A stretch of 64,000 nt of DNA from positions 62,001 through 126,000 of the forward strand of contig MCFH01000089.1 in the NCBI GenBank assembly GCA_002104945.1, given 5' to 3'. The DNA comes from Piromyces finnis (Eukaryota > Neocallimastigomycota > Neocallimastigomycetes > Neocallimastigales > Neocallimastigaceae). Below are positions 36,885-47,915 of this stretch, piece by piece. The first letter of the stretch is position 1; each line of letters opens with the position of its first letter. Both the position numbers and the translations under genes were made by a program. The notes under the pieces are model-generated. The model ran no database searches. It was not told the origin of the DNA and saw only the letters and a program-made list of their open reading frames with translations.

Positions 36885-39065
36885 TTACTTATTATTATTA
36901 TTATTATTATTAGTTAATGACATTGCAAAAGCATATTCCAAAAATGAATCATTTATATCAGGAATATTTGTGGAAAAAGGATAATCATATATTTCATCAC
37001 CATTATAATCATGAACTACACCTGTTTTGTCTGTAATGAGATCTTCCATGCTTTTGACAAGTTCTCTTTGCAAATAGCCTGTAGAAGAGGTATTAAGAGA
37101 AGTTGAAATAATCCCAACACGACCTGATTTGGAATGTACAAATAGCTCCTTTGCAGTAAGCCCTACAAAATAAGAACTTTTAATGTAACATTTTGGCAAA
37201 ACAGCTTGAACACCTACTGACATTAAAATTTGAATTATGTTATCAATTTTACCTTTCGAGCCACTACTAACAATATTGGTTAAATGATTATTTATGGATT
37301 CAGATAATTTTTCTAATAATTTATAATCACGATAACGACGATTTTTTAACCTATTGTCGTTGATAGATTTACTTTGGTTTAGAATGGAAGAATCTAAATT
37401 TGATAATGATAGTGTCGGTAAAAAGAAATCTGGAATATTTTCCAAAATACATTTAAATTCATGTTCAATGCTAGGTTCTGGTATACAATCTAAAATAGAA
37501 ATACTTATAATATGAAATAAGTTATATTCATGAACTATACGTTGAACATCCCACATAAATTTTAAATAGTAATCATTACCGTAATGAGTAATGGAATTCA
37601 ATAAAATTTTTTGATTTTCACCATTAATAGTGTGAAGTAGAATTCCACGGTCAACCAAAATCTCATTTCCATTTTTTAATGTTAATGTTTTTGGAAGCAA
37701 TAATGAAAGCAAATGTTTATACGGTATTTTATTGGTCTTCATTCGAGACTTGTAAAATTTACAAAATATATTCCATTCTTTCTTTGATACTTTTAATTTT
37801 TCACATATGTTTTCGATAATATGAGGTTCAACAACGTGTTGATCGTTCGTCATATTGTATAAGCCAGTCAAGGTATCTTGAATAAAACTAATCATGAGTG
37901 AACCATCCTTGAAAGAACGGATATTATTCGAAATGTTTAATTTAGTGGCTAATTCTTTTTTGGACTCTTTTCCCGGTAGCCAAAAAATATTCATTTCATC
38001 CCCATCAAAATCAGCTTGAAAAACATTGGCTATTAGAGGATTAATTTGGATGGTCCGACTATTACTAGGAAAGGAACGAACGGATAAAATGGATGTAGTT
38101 TGAAGTGTAGGCTGTCTATTAATAATTACGTAGTCGTTTGGTTTATATCCATATGGAATTAATTGATCTGTAAATACCTTTGGTATCAAAATTTTATCTA
38201 ATGGTATATTTATATTTGGTACAATGACACTACGAAGACAAAAGTTTTGTCTTTTAGCTAAACACATACTTCTAAATATTCCCGTTTTTCCCGAAAGTAT
38301 TTGTTTGATAAAATTTTTATCGGAATTTTCCGTAATATCAGTGGAATTGTGAATCCCAAGAATTTTTTTATATAAATTGTATACCCTTAATCCATATCCA
38401 CTATAAGAAATAAGATTGGTATCGCTTTGAAACTGATGATTTAAATCTAATAATCTTATATACATGGATGTTATATTATTGTGAATTATAATGTTATTCG
38501 AATCCATAATTGAAGGCCTCATGTTTATAGGTAATACAGGTATATTTCTGATAAATACTTTTAGTAATTTATTCTTTATTTCTGGATTATTACTGAAATC
38601 AAAAGTAGGGATTAATTCATACATCTTACCAACGCTAAACCATTGATTCCCAAATGAAAACGCATACTCTGATTGGAATCTTATTTCATTTTTTTTATTG
38701 AGTTTACCATTTGAATTGGTACTCTTTATCTTAAACTTGTGTAAAGAAAATGTAGTACTTGTTATTCGTTTGTTACAACAACTTGATTTAATTTTTAGCG
38801 AAGCGTTATATTTTTTGCAAATAGGACATATATGCGTAAGTTCTTTACATAATGTATTTACAAATAATGGATGAACAATGTATTGGTAAATGGGAATTCT
38901 TCCTAAATGACCAGGGCATTCAATAACTTTTTTACATTGTTTACATGGTAACTGGGGATCTAATATATAAGATGTTGTGTTATCTGTTAATTCATTCTTA
39001 TTTGAAATTAGAATAGATAATCTTTCTAATTCTTCATTATTATATAAATCAAATTTTAGATACAT
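36885..39065 (-). CDS. RNA polymerase largest subunit, N-terminal piece (RPB1-N)
   Basis: 726 aa. The N-terminal clamp zinc region is present (CKQCKKVIECPGHLGRI near 36-52; CPIC and CC around 80-100). The catalytic loop is FQADFDGDEMN near residues 350-360, with the three metal-binding Asp kept and the usual preceding Asn replaced by Gln. The bridge-helix region (GSKGKIDNIIQILMSVGVQ) and the following block (ELFVHSKSGRVGII...TSSTGYLQREL) are near the end. The protein stops with an Asn7-Lys tail coded by an (AAT) microsatellite, so nothing of the trigger loop or later remains. The missing part is supplied by RPB1-C at 55416-57023 and 1579-3111. Together they form the catalytic subunit of a virus-type RNA polymerase. 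Only one copy is present in the window. Confidence 0.93.
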   Translation of the reverse strand: MYLKFDLYNNEELERLSILISNKNELTDNTTSYILDPQLPCKQCKKVIECPGHLGRIPIYQYIVHPLFVNTLCKELTHICPICKKYNASLKIKSSCCNKRITSTTFSLHKFKIKSTNSNGKLNKKNEIRFQSEYAFSFGNQWFSVGKMYELIPTFDFSNNPEIKNKLLKVFIRNIPVLPINMRPSIMDSNNIIIHNNITSMYIRLLDLNHQFQSDTNLISYSGYGLRVYNLYKKILGIHNSTDITENSDKNFIKQILSGKTGIFRSMCLAKRQNFCLRSVIVPNINIPLDKILIPKVFTDQLIPYGYKPNDYVIINRQPTLQTTSILSVRSFPSNSRTIQINPLIANVFQADFDGDEMNIFWLPGKESKKELATKLNISNNIRSFKDGSLMISFIQDTLTGLYNMTNDQHVVEPHIIENICEKLKVSKKEWNIFCKFYKSRMKTNKIPYKHLLSLLLPKTLTLKNGNEILVDRGILLHTINGENQKILLNSITHYGNDYYLKFMWDVQRIVHEYNLFHIISISILDCIPEPSIEHEFKCILENIPDFFLPTLSLSNLDSSILNQSKSINDNRLKNRRYRDYKLLEKLSESINNHLTNIVSSGSKGKIDNIIQILMSVGVQAVLPKCYIKSSYFVGLTAKELFVHSKSGRVGIISTSLNTSSTGYLQRELVKSMEDLITDKTGVVHDYNGDEIYDYPFSTNIPDINDSFLEYAFAMSLTNNNNNNNK

Positions 39066-39825
39066 TAATATTTTATTGTATTTTTTTTTTTTAAAATTTA
39101 AAATTTTTTAAGAAAAATGATTATTAAAATAAAGATATATTTATAATATTTATAATATTTGTATACACTAAAATCAATTTAAATTTTAGAATTTTATAAT
39201 ATATATATAATTTGTATTAATCTTTTAAAATTTATTTATTTATTTATTTCTATTCATATATTATAATATTTTATAAAATTAAATGAAATTACCGTAATGT
39301 ACCAAAATATAATAAATACAATAATGGATTAATTTTTAATTTAAATTTTATAAGTAATATATGAATTTTTCTATATCTAATATATTTAATATATATAATA
39401 TTTTTTTAATACAATATAAACTTTAAAAATATATACTTAATTAACAAATATATATATATTAAACTAAAAAGGATAATTAGAATAAACACGTCTTTTTTAA
39501 TTAAAAGCAATAAAATTATTAATTAAATCAAGAAATATAAAAATTAACTAAAAATAAAAAGATATTTTAAGTACAATAAATTCATATGTATAATATCAAT
39601 ATCTTACATTTCCTTCCTTTCATCTATCCACCTATCAGGATTCACCTATCAGGGTTTTCATTTTATTATTTAAATTCATCGATTAAAGTAAATTTAATAT
39701 CATATATTCATATTCATATTCAAAACATAATAAAATTCGAATTCCATGATTATATAATTTCTATAAATATTAAAATTATTTTTAATAACTACAAGAAGAC
39801 TACTAGAAGATTTATACTTTTAACC

Positions 39826-39848
39826 TTTTTTTTTTTTTTTTAAAAAAA
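39826..39848. terminator. T16A7 palindrome
   Basis: Self-complementary T/A run in the gene-poor gap, about 760 bp upstream of RPB1-N and 1.3 kb beyond the capping-enzyme stop. Too far from either gene for a confident terminator call. Confidence 0.2.
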
Positions 39849-40775
39849 TAACGATCTTTTTGTTATAATAGTGAACCTCTAATTTGAGGCAAATGATTAT
39901 TTGTAGGATTTATATATGTGGCTGTTTGTGTAGAAACATATTTGTGTTCATTGATCATTTTTAAAAAATTATTATAAAACAAATGATTTATATTACATTT
40001 TTATTTATTAAAAATCTTAAAATTTTCTAATTTAAATATTTTTGCACATGTACATTGTAATTTCATTTGATTTTAATTTTAAATAAACTCAAAATAAATT
40101 AATTTATATATTATGTATTATATATTTTATGTCAATTACAGGTCATATAATAATATATTTTATTATATGTAATTCGTATATATATATATATTGTGTTATA
40201 TAAATTAATTTATTAAACCAAAATTTAGTTTCTTTTTGTATCCAAGAAAAAATAATAATGTAAATGATATAACAAAATAATAATATATTTATTTTTCTTT
40301 TAAAGGTTTTTGTACATTATGTTGTTTACAGGTTTAATGATTTTTGTCTTTATATATTAATATAAATATCTTTATTAATGTAAAATTTTAATATTAATAC
40401 TATAAAATATATTAAATGAATAGTTAATTGAAAAAGTTATATATACTAATAAATAAAAATATATATTAAAATGTAATCAATTACCATAAATTTATAAAAA
40501 TATAATCTTATATTAATATAGAGTGTTTTTATAGAAAATATATATTATAATATATATGAATATATATGAATAATTTATTATTATATGAACTTTTGATAAA
40601 TAAAATATATCTCATCCGAATAATTATACATCCAAAATATTTATATTATTTTATTAATTTAATATGTCAAATTTTGCATATTGATTATGTATTTTCAATT
40701 CTAATAAGGCCAAGAGTAAATTCTTAAATAAATATTTTATTAATTCAATATATATATATATATATAAAAGCGATA

Positions 40776-40895
40776 ATGAATGCAATTAAAAATATAATAA
40801 AAATGATCAAAAATCTTATTTTATTTTTATTAATAACAATATTAAATATTAATACTACTAATTATATAAGTACCGATACTAATATTCTTATTTAG
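40776..40895 (+). CDS. Tiny ORF with signal-peptide-like sequence (doubtful)
   Basis: 39 codons from ATG 40776 to TAG. The product starts with Lys/Asn-rich residues, then a hydrophobic run (LILFLLITIL) and a polar end, like a secretory leader with nothing after it. It could be the remnant of a secreted-protein gene, a leader exon, or chance, since Ile/Leu codons are favoured at this base composition. Confidence 0.15.
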   Translation: MNAIKNIIKMIKNLILFLLITILNINTTNYISTDTNILI

Positions 40896-41169
40896 AAATT
40901 ATATATATATATATATATTTTACATATACCTGTTTAATTTTTTAAAAAATAGTATAATAAATTAAATAAGATTTTTATTTAAGATTTTTTTTTTTACATT
41001 ATATTATTATAATATATATAAAAATAATAAAATAAACTAAGATCCAATTAATTGTTATTACTATTTAATTATATTTATCTTAAATATTAAAAATAGAAAT
41101 TTAATTTTAATGCTAATAATTATAATAATAAATATATTTTATCGTATATTTTAATATATTATTTTTTTT

Positions 41170-43399
41170 TTATTTTGCATTAATATTAGTATTTGAAAAT
41201 TCAATTACTTTAAGAAAAGAAGAATATTTATTTTGATATTCATTTAATAATGGAAAATTTTCAATAGAATAGTGTTTTTTTAATTCAAAGCCATATTCCT
41301 TAAATATGTTAATCACTTTTGTGGAGTTAATACCACATTCATAATGGTTAGTTACATTCGAATCGACGATATTTACATACATTATATTATCACATTCACC
41401 ATGCGAATATCTAAGACAACTTAATAAATAAGTTGATGATAATTTATCGATTGTATTCACAATTTTATTATTTTTATTTATAATACATTTTCGATAAATT
41501 AAAGATGGTGAGGCTATATTTTCACCAAATAAAGTATAATCAAAAAACAATACAATAAATGTTTTTCTTATATTATTTTTTATATTTTTTAACATTCTTG
41601 ATATATCAGTGTAGGTCATATCATTTAATGAGAAAAAACATGTGGCTATATCGAAAATATCGTTTAATGAAGCTTCTTGAATATCACTGGTGATAATTTT
41701 AATTCTATTTTTAATTTCTGATTTTGATATTCTTTTATTTAAATTTTTTAATTTTTCAGGGCTTGGTTCAACACAAACGATCTTACGGAAACGATTCCAT
41801 TTATGTAAATCACCACCATTACCTGAACCTATATCTAATAAAGTTCCTTTAAATTCATTTAAAATATTTTGCTTTATTATATTATGGTATTTACGCATTA
41901 ATACATTGGATTTAGGTGAAAAAATATCAATATTGATTTTTTGATAGGAAGCCAATAAAATGCTATTAAACGTATTTATGCTATTTGATACTGCTTTATC
42001 ATAGCGAACTTTTACAAATTTTTTATTATCTAAGTCATATTCTATGATAAAATTTATTTTTTTATTTTTTATCCGATGATACTTAACTATTTTTTTATTG
42101 TAGGGTACATCTTCTAAAATTTCTATTTTTTTACTATAGTAAAACTTTTCAGTAGCATTAATACTATTACGATTTTGTACTTTAAATTTATTATACAATT
42201 TACATATATCTTTATATTTCTCTACGGATATATCTAAAAGAGATTTATTTACTCTATGCTCCCTAGCTAAAAAATAACGACCATTAAACTCAATGTCCAC
42301 TGTATTAATAGTTTTAATTTTATATACTTTAGTATTTTCAAAATAAGTTGACGTTCCGCTGGTTATGACAATACCATCGTTTGGTGTGGTATTATCTAAT
42401 TCCGATAATATAAATGTTTGAATATCTTTGAAATTTTTACAGTGCTTTATATTTTTTTTAGTTATTTTGTTTTTAAATATTTTGTAATCTAAGGAATCAA
42501 GAATGTTCATTCTTTCTTTGTAAGGGCGATTTCTTAAATCCGTTTCGTGGTACAAAACGTCAAAAGGAATAAAAATATTATTAGTAAATTCACAATCTAA
42601 TATTAAATGGAAATTACCTTCAATTTCTTTTACAAATTTTACTGAAAAATTTTCAGTTACACTATAAATTCGATTATTAATAACAAGTATTAACTTTCGG
42701 ATACCATCTGTTTTTGCTGATACAAAAAAAGTATCTTTAACCAATGTATCAGCATTTTTGAATAATATGTCCAAAGAAGGTGTAATTGGTTTTTGAAATT
42801 CAAAGTTTGGTAATAACATAAATAAATAATCTATAATAAAACCAGATATATCGATAGTTTGCATAACATTATGAACAATTTTGATCATATCTAATTGGTC
42901 GTGGTATATATTTTTTGAAAAATCTATTTCAAATTGACTATTTTCATTGTAATACGTGACATCTATTTGAGCGTCTTGGTTTATTATAAATGACCTTCTT
43001 TTTTTCAGTATTGGTTCAATAAAATTTAAAATAGCAATCTCTTTGGATTCTTTAATAAAATTTTCTTTTAATTTAAAATTATTAATATTATTATTAATAT
43101 TACTATCAATACTATTACTATTATTGTTACTATTACTGTTACTGTTATTGTTATTATTAATTTTTAAATAATTTAAAATGTTTTCTGTATTTAAGGAAGT
43201 TTCAATATTTAATGCTACTTTAAATACAAAATAGTAAGCTGTTATTAAATTCATTTTTTTCATATATTCTACATGATGATCGAAATTGATACTAATTTCT
43301 TTATCACTATTTAACATAATATATTCAATCAACTTTGAACTTGAGTTTTCAAAATTTATATTTTCATTTAAATTATTATTAAAACTGTTTGTTTCATCG

Positions 43400-43432
<33 letters not shown>

Positions 43433-43818
43433 GTGATATTGTCGTAGTTGATGTTATTAATATCATTAATGTTATGGATATGCTCACCTGTATAATTTTT
43501 GGTATTATTAGATATATATTGAGAATTACAAATAATTCTATAATTAGTAGATTGATTTTCTTTAAATAAATATTCGAAATATTGACATGAATTATACTTT
43601 ACAAATTCTTCAACATTTATGTTTGTATATTTATTTTGAAGTCTAAATTCTAATTCAAAGGTTACATCTTTTGAATTATAATGTGGATGATTCTTTATAA
43701 TCTCAATTTGATTATATATATTATTTAATATTTCTTCTAAAGGTTGCTGTTTTTTCAAATGTATATAATCATTTGTAGGTATTATCATTTTTACTAAAGT
43801 TTTCCGGGGTAAATTCAA
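41170..43818 (-). CDS. Trifunctional mRNA capping enzyme (ASFV NP868R-like)
   Basis: 882 aa, close to the length of ASFV NP868R (868). Three domains in order. An RNA 5'-triphosphatase of the metal-tunnel type: FELEFRL at about 54-60 and QFEIDF near 295-300. A guanylyltransferase: AKTDGIRK at 368-375 with Lys369 as the expected GMP-linked residue, LILDCEF near 405-411, DGIVI near 481-485, YKIKT near 499-503 and VRYDK near 604-608. A guanine-N7 methyltransferase: the SAM-binding LDIGSGNGGDLHKW at 661-674 with CVEPS further on. Asn-rich inserts (about 130-160 and 220-250) are confined to the first domain. Gives virus transcripts a cap without the host nucleus, which fits a cytoplasmic life cycle. 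Back-to-back with RPB2, with which it may share a promoter region. No second copy in the window. Confidence 0.95.
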
Positions 43819-44167
43819 CTAGATGTATTAATGTATATATTTTTTCTTTTATATTACTAATAATGTATGAAATAATTTTATAATATATATAAATTTTTAA
43901 CTTTTTATCTATCAAAATAAAATTGTTCCAATTTTTATCTTAAATACTAAATAAAATATAGAAATAATTAAAATAAATATAATTTTTTAAAATTTATTAT
44001 TAATACTTTTATAAATAAAATTTATATAAGGTATAAATAATATATTATTAATTAAAAATAAATCATCTTTTATGGAATAGCAGCTTAAAATAGATATTTT
44101 TTTTTCAACTGATTATATTTGTAGAGTAACAATTTATAAATATTTTACAAATAAATAGTTTCACAAC
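43819..44167. promoter_or_regulatory. Divergent promoter region between capping enzyme and RPB2
   Basis: 349 bp between two start codons pointing apart; AT-rich with a T9 run near 44098-44106. It must contain both promoters. No motif can be defined by eye. Confidence 0.45.
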
Positions 44168-47100
44168 ATGAGTACATCTCAGGATATGAATTCAACTATT
44201 TCTACGCCTACCACTACCACTGATTATTTAACAAAATTTATCAATAAATATAATGTATTTGCAAATATTGATAAATTATTCATAAAAAAAATTTATGATA
44301 TAAAAGAATTTTTGGAAAAAACTATTCCGGAATTAAATCATTTGACTATTTCTATACCTGATGTTAATTACAAGCAATTGATGGTAAAAAAGGATTACTA
44401 TTACATATCATTGATCCATGGACTTTACGAAATAAAAATACCTGCACCTATTGATGGTGTATTCATAGTAGATGGTATTGAGAAAGTTATTATATCACAA
44501 GAAATATTTTGTACACCTTGTTTCATTTATAAAGATGGTTGCATAGAATACAAAGAATGTAATAAATATGGAAAATTCCAATCGTTGGAGATGTTTACAG
44601 ATTATAAGTATATCAAGTATTTGAAAAGAGTTCTTGCTGAAAATGATCAAAATCTTCATGTTAAAAATGAGCATACAAATTTTGATATATATTATACCTT
44701 TTCAAATGAAGATCGATTAAAAAAGCTTTCGGAAGTTAAAAGACATATTTATTTGGACATACGTGTTTACTTTTCTTTATTTTTTCAATATCTTCGTGTA
44801 AAAGGAATTAAATCTCATGAAAAGCAAAATATTTCTTTACTGTACATTCTTCACTATTTAAAACCGGAATTATCATTGCATGAAATTAAGGAGATCATTA
44901 TTTCTACTGTAATTGGAAAGAATCTACCAAAAAATATTGACATTATTATTCCGAATGCATTACCGGAAGATACATTTGAAAGTATCATTTCACATCGAAA
45001 GGAAACAAAGGAAGAGATAATTGCCGTAATTAACAATATAATAGATAGTTATCTTACTCCTGACTCGCTCCATCCTGTTATTGGTAATGAAGCAGAAAAT
45101 AAGTCGAATTATAACAATACCAAATTCTATACTTATTTGACCATGGCAAGAGCTTTTCTTTTTAATACGAAAGAACATTATAATAATCGTATTGATACCT
45201 TCCCATACTCAATGTATCGGTTTATTAAATATTATACCTTGGAAAATAAAAAAGTGCCATTAAATAAATTTGTAAAAGATCTTAATTTTAAATTATTTAG
45301 CAATATTAAAACAGGAATTGTTCGTTCTTATTTCAAAGATTATTCAGCCATTGCTGTACAGACACTGAGTAAGCGATCTTATTATGATAAATTATCACAT
45401 TTAAGAAGGGTTCAAATCCCGATTAATACCGAAAGTGAAAATACGGAATTGAGAATGTCTTATGAATATGGTTATTTCTGTCCTTTTGAGACACCGGAAT
45501 CTAAAGATGTAGGCCTTGTAAAATATTTTGGATTATCAGTATTGGTAGCACCGGACTTTTCAATAGACAAAACAATTTTATATTCTTTCATTAATCATGA
45601 TCATATTAATATTAATTCGAAAGATAAATCGGAATATCCTGTATTATTGAATAGCAGATTCATTGGTTTTACCTCTATTGATTTAGTGGAATATGTATAT
45701 AAAAATTTAAAATTAACGTATCCATTTATTAGTTGTTTATGGGACAATGTTGCATTCTATTTATTTACAGATGAAGGAAGAATTATGCGTCCAATAAAAG
45801 TTTTAAAAAATGAATTTGAAATAGGTGTAAGATTTATTGATATTTCCGAATATAAATGTAATACAGAATATAATTATGAAGAAATAGATCCAAATTTTGT
45901 CTTTGGATTAATCAGTGCTCTCTCACCATTTCCAGGAAATAATCATGTACCAAGACTAACATTTCAAGCAGGTATGACAAAACAATGTATGTCGAATGAT
46001 AGTACGATTTTTCAATTTAATGATAATTCAAGAAAATTAGTTAATGCACAACGTCCATTTTGTATGACCAAGTTGGAATCTATATTATCACGTAAACTCT
46101 GTCACTATCAACCTTTGAACATTTTATTTGATGATACAAATTATACTTTAAAAAATTTATTTAATTTAATTACAAACATTGATGATGAAAATGATGTTGA
46201 AAGGGAAGAAAATGAAAAAAATAAATTTAAAGAAAATAATAAAAATAAAAATAATGATTGTTTAGATGAAATTAAAAAGTATAATAATTTTGAAAGAAAT
46301 ATACAGTTAAACAATGAAGAATTCAGAAACCGAGTTGATCTTCTTACAAATATAGATATTGAAAGAGATGAAAATAACCCTTCAACCACAAATAACAATA
46401 CATATCATAGATTTGGAGGTCAAAATGCCATTGTAGCTATTATGGCATTCGGTAATAATCAAGAAGATAGTGTAATATTCAACGCTAAAAGTATAGAAAA
46501 AGGCTTATTTAGTAATATTAAATATAGATACCAATATATTTCTTACAATATAAAAGAGGAAATATTATTAAACATAAATGAAAACTATGAAAACGGATTA
46601 CCAAAATCAAATACACCGATTGCACAAGACGCATCCTGCTGCAATGAACTGTTATTTAGAAAATACAACTTTGTTAAAAATGAAGTCATCGATATAGAAA
46701 ATATTTTTAGGAAACCAGTTATTGTTGATCGTTGTACTACGTTTATTAAAGATGATATATGTTATTGTTGTGTGGAAGTAAAGCATGTGTATAAACCACA
46801 GCAAGGAGATAAGTTTGCTAGTCGCTATGCTCAAAAGGGAGTCATTGGATCGATATTGCCAGAGGATGTATTACCTAGAACTGAGTATGGAATAATACCA
46901 GATATCATTGTTAATCCTCATGCTTTTCCATCTAGAATGACAGTTGGCCATTTGATCGAAATGTACGTTGGTAAATGTATGGTGATTGATCCTCAGAAAT
47001 TTGGAACATTTTTTGATGCTTCCATAGAAAGTAATGATATAAAAAACTTCCGCTCGACATTTATTAAAAGTGGAATACCTATCATGGAAAAAATGATAGA

Positions 47101-47500
47101 TCCTAAAACAGGAATAAATATTGGATCAGCATTCGTAGGTGTTTGTTACTATACAGCTTTACAACATCAAGTAGAAGAAAAAATGTTTTATCGCATTACA
47201 GGAAATGTTAATTCTATTAGTAAGCAACCAACCGAAGGAAAAGCTAATAACGGTGGATTAAGAATAGGGGAAATGGAAAAGGATGCATTAGTAGCACATG
47301 GTGCCAATGCAATATTAAAAGATATGTTTCGAAATAATACAGATATTATGGAAATAAGATATTGTAATATCTGCCATTCAATAAGTACATCAGAAATATG
47401 TTGTAATTCCGCAACTAAATCTGTAACAATTTCAAATAGTTTCAATATCATGAATTCATATTTAGACTCCATTGGCATACATACAACTCTATATGAATAA
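44168..47500 (+). CDS. RNA polymerase second-largest subunit (RPB2)
   Basis: 1110 aa, near complete for a viral RPB2 (ASFV about 1240). Conserved blocks in order: LRRVQIP (fork region, about residue 415), CPFETPES about 438-445, GNNQEDSVIFN around 757-767 (family GYNQEDS), QQGDKFASRYAQKGVIG around 876-892 (family has H and G where Y and A stand), PHAFPSRMTVGHLIE, and GGLRIGEMEKDALVAHGA near 1030-1048. The C-terminus has a zinc ribbon with CNIC and ICC pairs. It contributes the hybrid-binding and wall parts of the active centre, partnering RPB1-N and RPB1-C. An Asn/Lys/Glu-rich insert lies about 675-700. Converges on the D5-like helicase gene. Confidence 0.96.
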   Translation: MSTSQDMNSTISTPTTTTDYLTKFINKYNVFANIDKLFIKKIYDIKEFLEKTIPELNHLTISIPDVNYKQLMVKKDYYYISLIHGLYEIKIPAPIDGVFIVDGIEKVIISQEIFCTPCFIYKDGCIEYKECNKYGKFQSLEMFTDYKYIKYLKRVLAENDQNLHVKNEHTNFDIYYTFSNEDRLKKLSEVKRHIYLDIRVYFSLFFQYLRVKGIKSHEKQNISLLYILHYLKPELSLHEIKEIIISTVIGKNLPKNIDIIIPNALPEDTFESIISHRKETKEEIIAVINNIIDSYLTPDSLHPVIGNEAENKSNYNNTKFYTYLTMARAFLFNTKEHYNNRIDTFPYSMYRFIKYYTLENKKVPLNKFVKDLNFKLFSNIKTGIVRSYFKDYSAIAVQTLSKRSYYDKLSHLRRVQIPINTESENTELRMSYEYGYFCPFETPESKDVGLVKYFGLSVLVAPDFSIDKTILYSFINHDHININSKDKSEYPVLLNSRFIGFTSIDLVEYVYKNLKLTYPFISCLWDNVAFYLFTDEGRIMRPIKVLKNEFEIGVRFIDISEYKCNTEYNYEEIDPNFVFGLISALSPFPGNNHVPRLTFQAGMTKQCMSNDSTIFQFNDNSRKLVNAQRPFCMTKLESILSRKLCHYQPLNILFDDTNYTLKNLFNLITNIDDENDVEREENEKNKFKENNKNKNNDCLDEIKKYNNFERNIQLNNEEFRNRVDLLTNIDIERDENNPSTTNNNTYHRFGGQNAIVAIMAFGNNQEDSVIFNAKSIEKGLFSNIKYRYQYISYNIKEEILLNINENYENGLPKSNTPIAQDASCCNELLFRKYNFVKNEVIDIENIFRKPVIVDRCTTFIKDDICYCCVEVKHVYKPQQGDKFASRYAQKGVIGSILPEDVLPRTEYGIIPDIIVNPHAFPSRMTVGHLIEMYVGKCMVIDPQKFGTFFDASIESNDIKNFRSTFIKSGIPIMEKMIDPKTGINIGSAFVGVCYYTALQHQVEEKMFYRITGNVNSISKQPTEGKANNGGLRIGEMEKDALVAHGANAILKDMFRNNTDIMEIRYCNICHSISTSEICCNSATKSVTISNSFNIMNSYLDSIGIHTTLYE

Positions 47501-47915
47501 ATATAATTATAACCAACTAATTTAACAATTTAATGTTATTTCTTTTTTTAAAAAAAATTATACGTTTAATTTTTGGTTTTATAAAATTTTTTTAAAAAAA
47601 ATTATACGTTTAATTTTTGGTTTTATAAAATTTTTTTTAAAAAAAAAAAGTTATTGAAGCAATTTATTACTATAATTTTTAATAATAGATTTATAAAATT
47701 ATTGTTAACTAATGTATAATAGAATTAGCAACTAAGAAAAATACATATTTGTAAAAATTATATATAAAAATAAAACTATTGTAAATTTAAATTATAAATT
47801 TTATTAATATTTATTATATTAATACATTATTTTTTAAATTATTAAATGTTATTGAATACAAATGTATAAAACAAAAATAACTATATAATAATATTTTTAT
47901 AATTATTAATAAATC
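47501..47915. other. Convergent spacer with 44-bp tandem repeats
   Basis: 415 bp between converging stops. It contains the tandem T/A-palindrome repeat listed separately; the remainder is A/T filler without a gene. Confidence 0.6.
47543..47649. repeat. 44-bp tandem repeat, each unit starting with a T7A8 palindrome
   Basis: Two perfect 44-bp units (47543-47586 and 47587-47630) are followed by a third start (T8A11 at 47631-47649). Each unit begins T7A8 and contains TTATACGTTTAATTTTTGG. It lies 43 bp after the RPB2 stop. It looks like a duplicated terminator cassette. Confidence 0.9.

Larger units (their letters stand above)
39066..41169. other. 2.1 kb gene-poor gap between RPB1-N and capping enzyme
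   Basis: The longest stretch without a credible gene. It contains a T16A7 run at 39826-39848, a 14-bp direct repeat (CACCTATCAGG at 39629-39639 and 39643-39653) within a locally GC-richer patch, (TA)n tracts near 40750 and 40900, and a 39-codon ORF with a signal-like N-terminus (listed separately). An 85-codon open frame at 39586-39843 has no protein-like features, and I leave it out. Confidence 0.45.

Noticed and set aside
39586-39843. 85-codon open frame in the gap upstream of RPB1-N
   Set aside because: No protein-like pattern, and it ends in a poly-T run.
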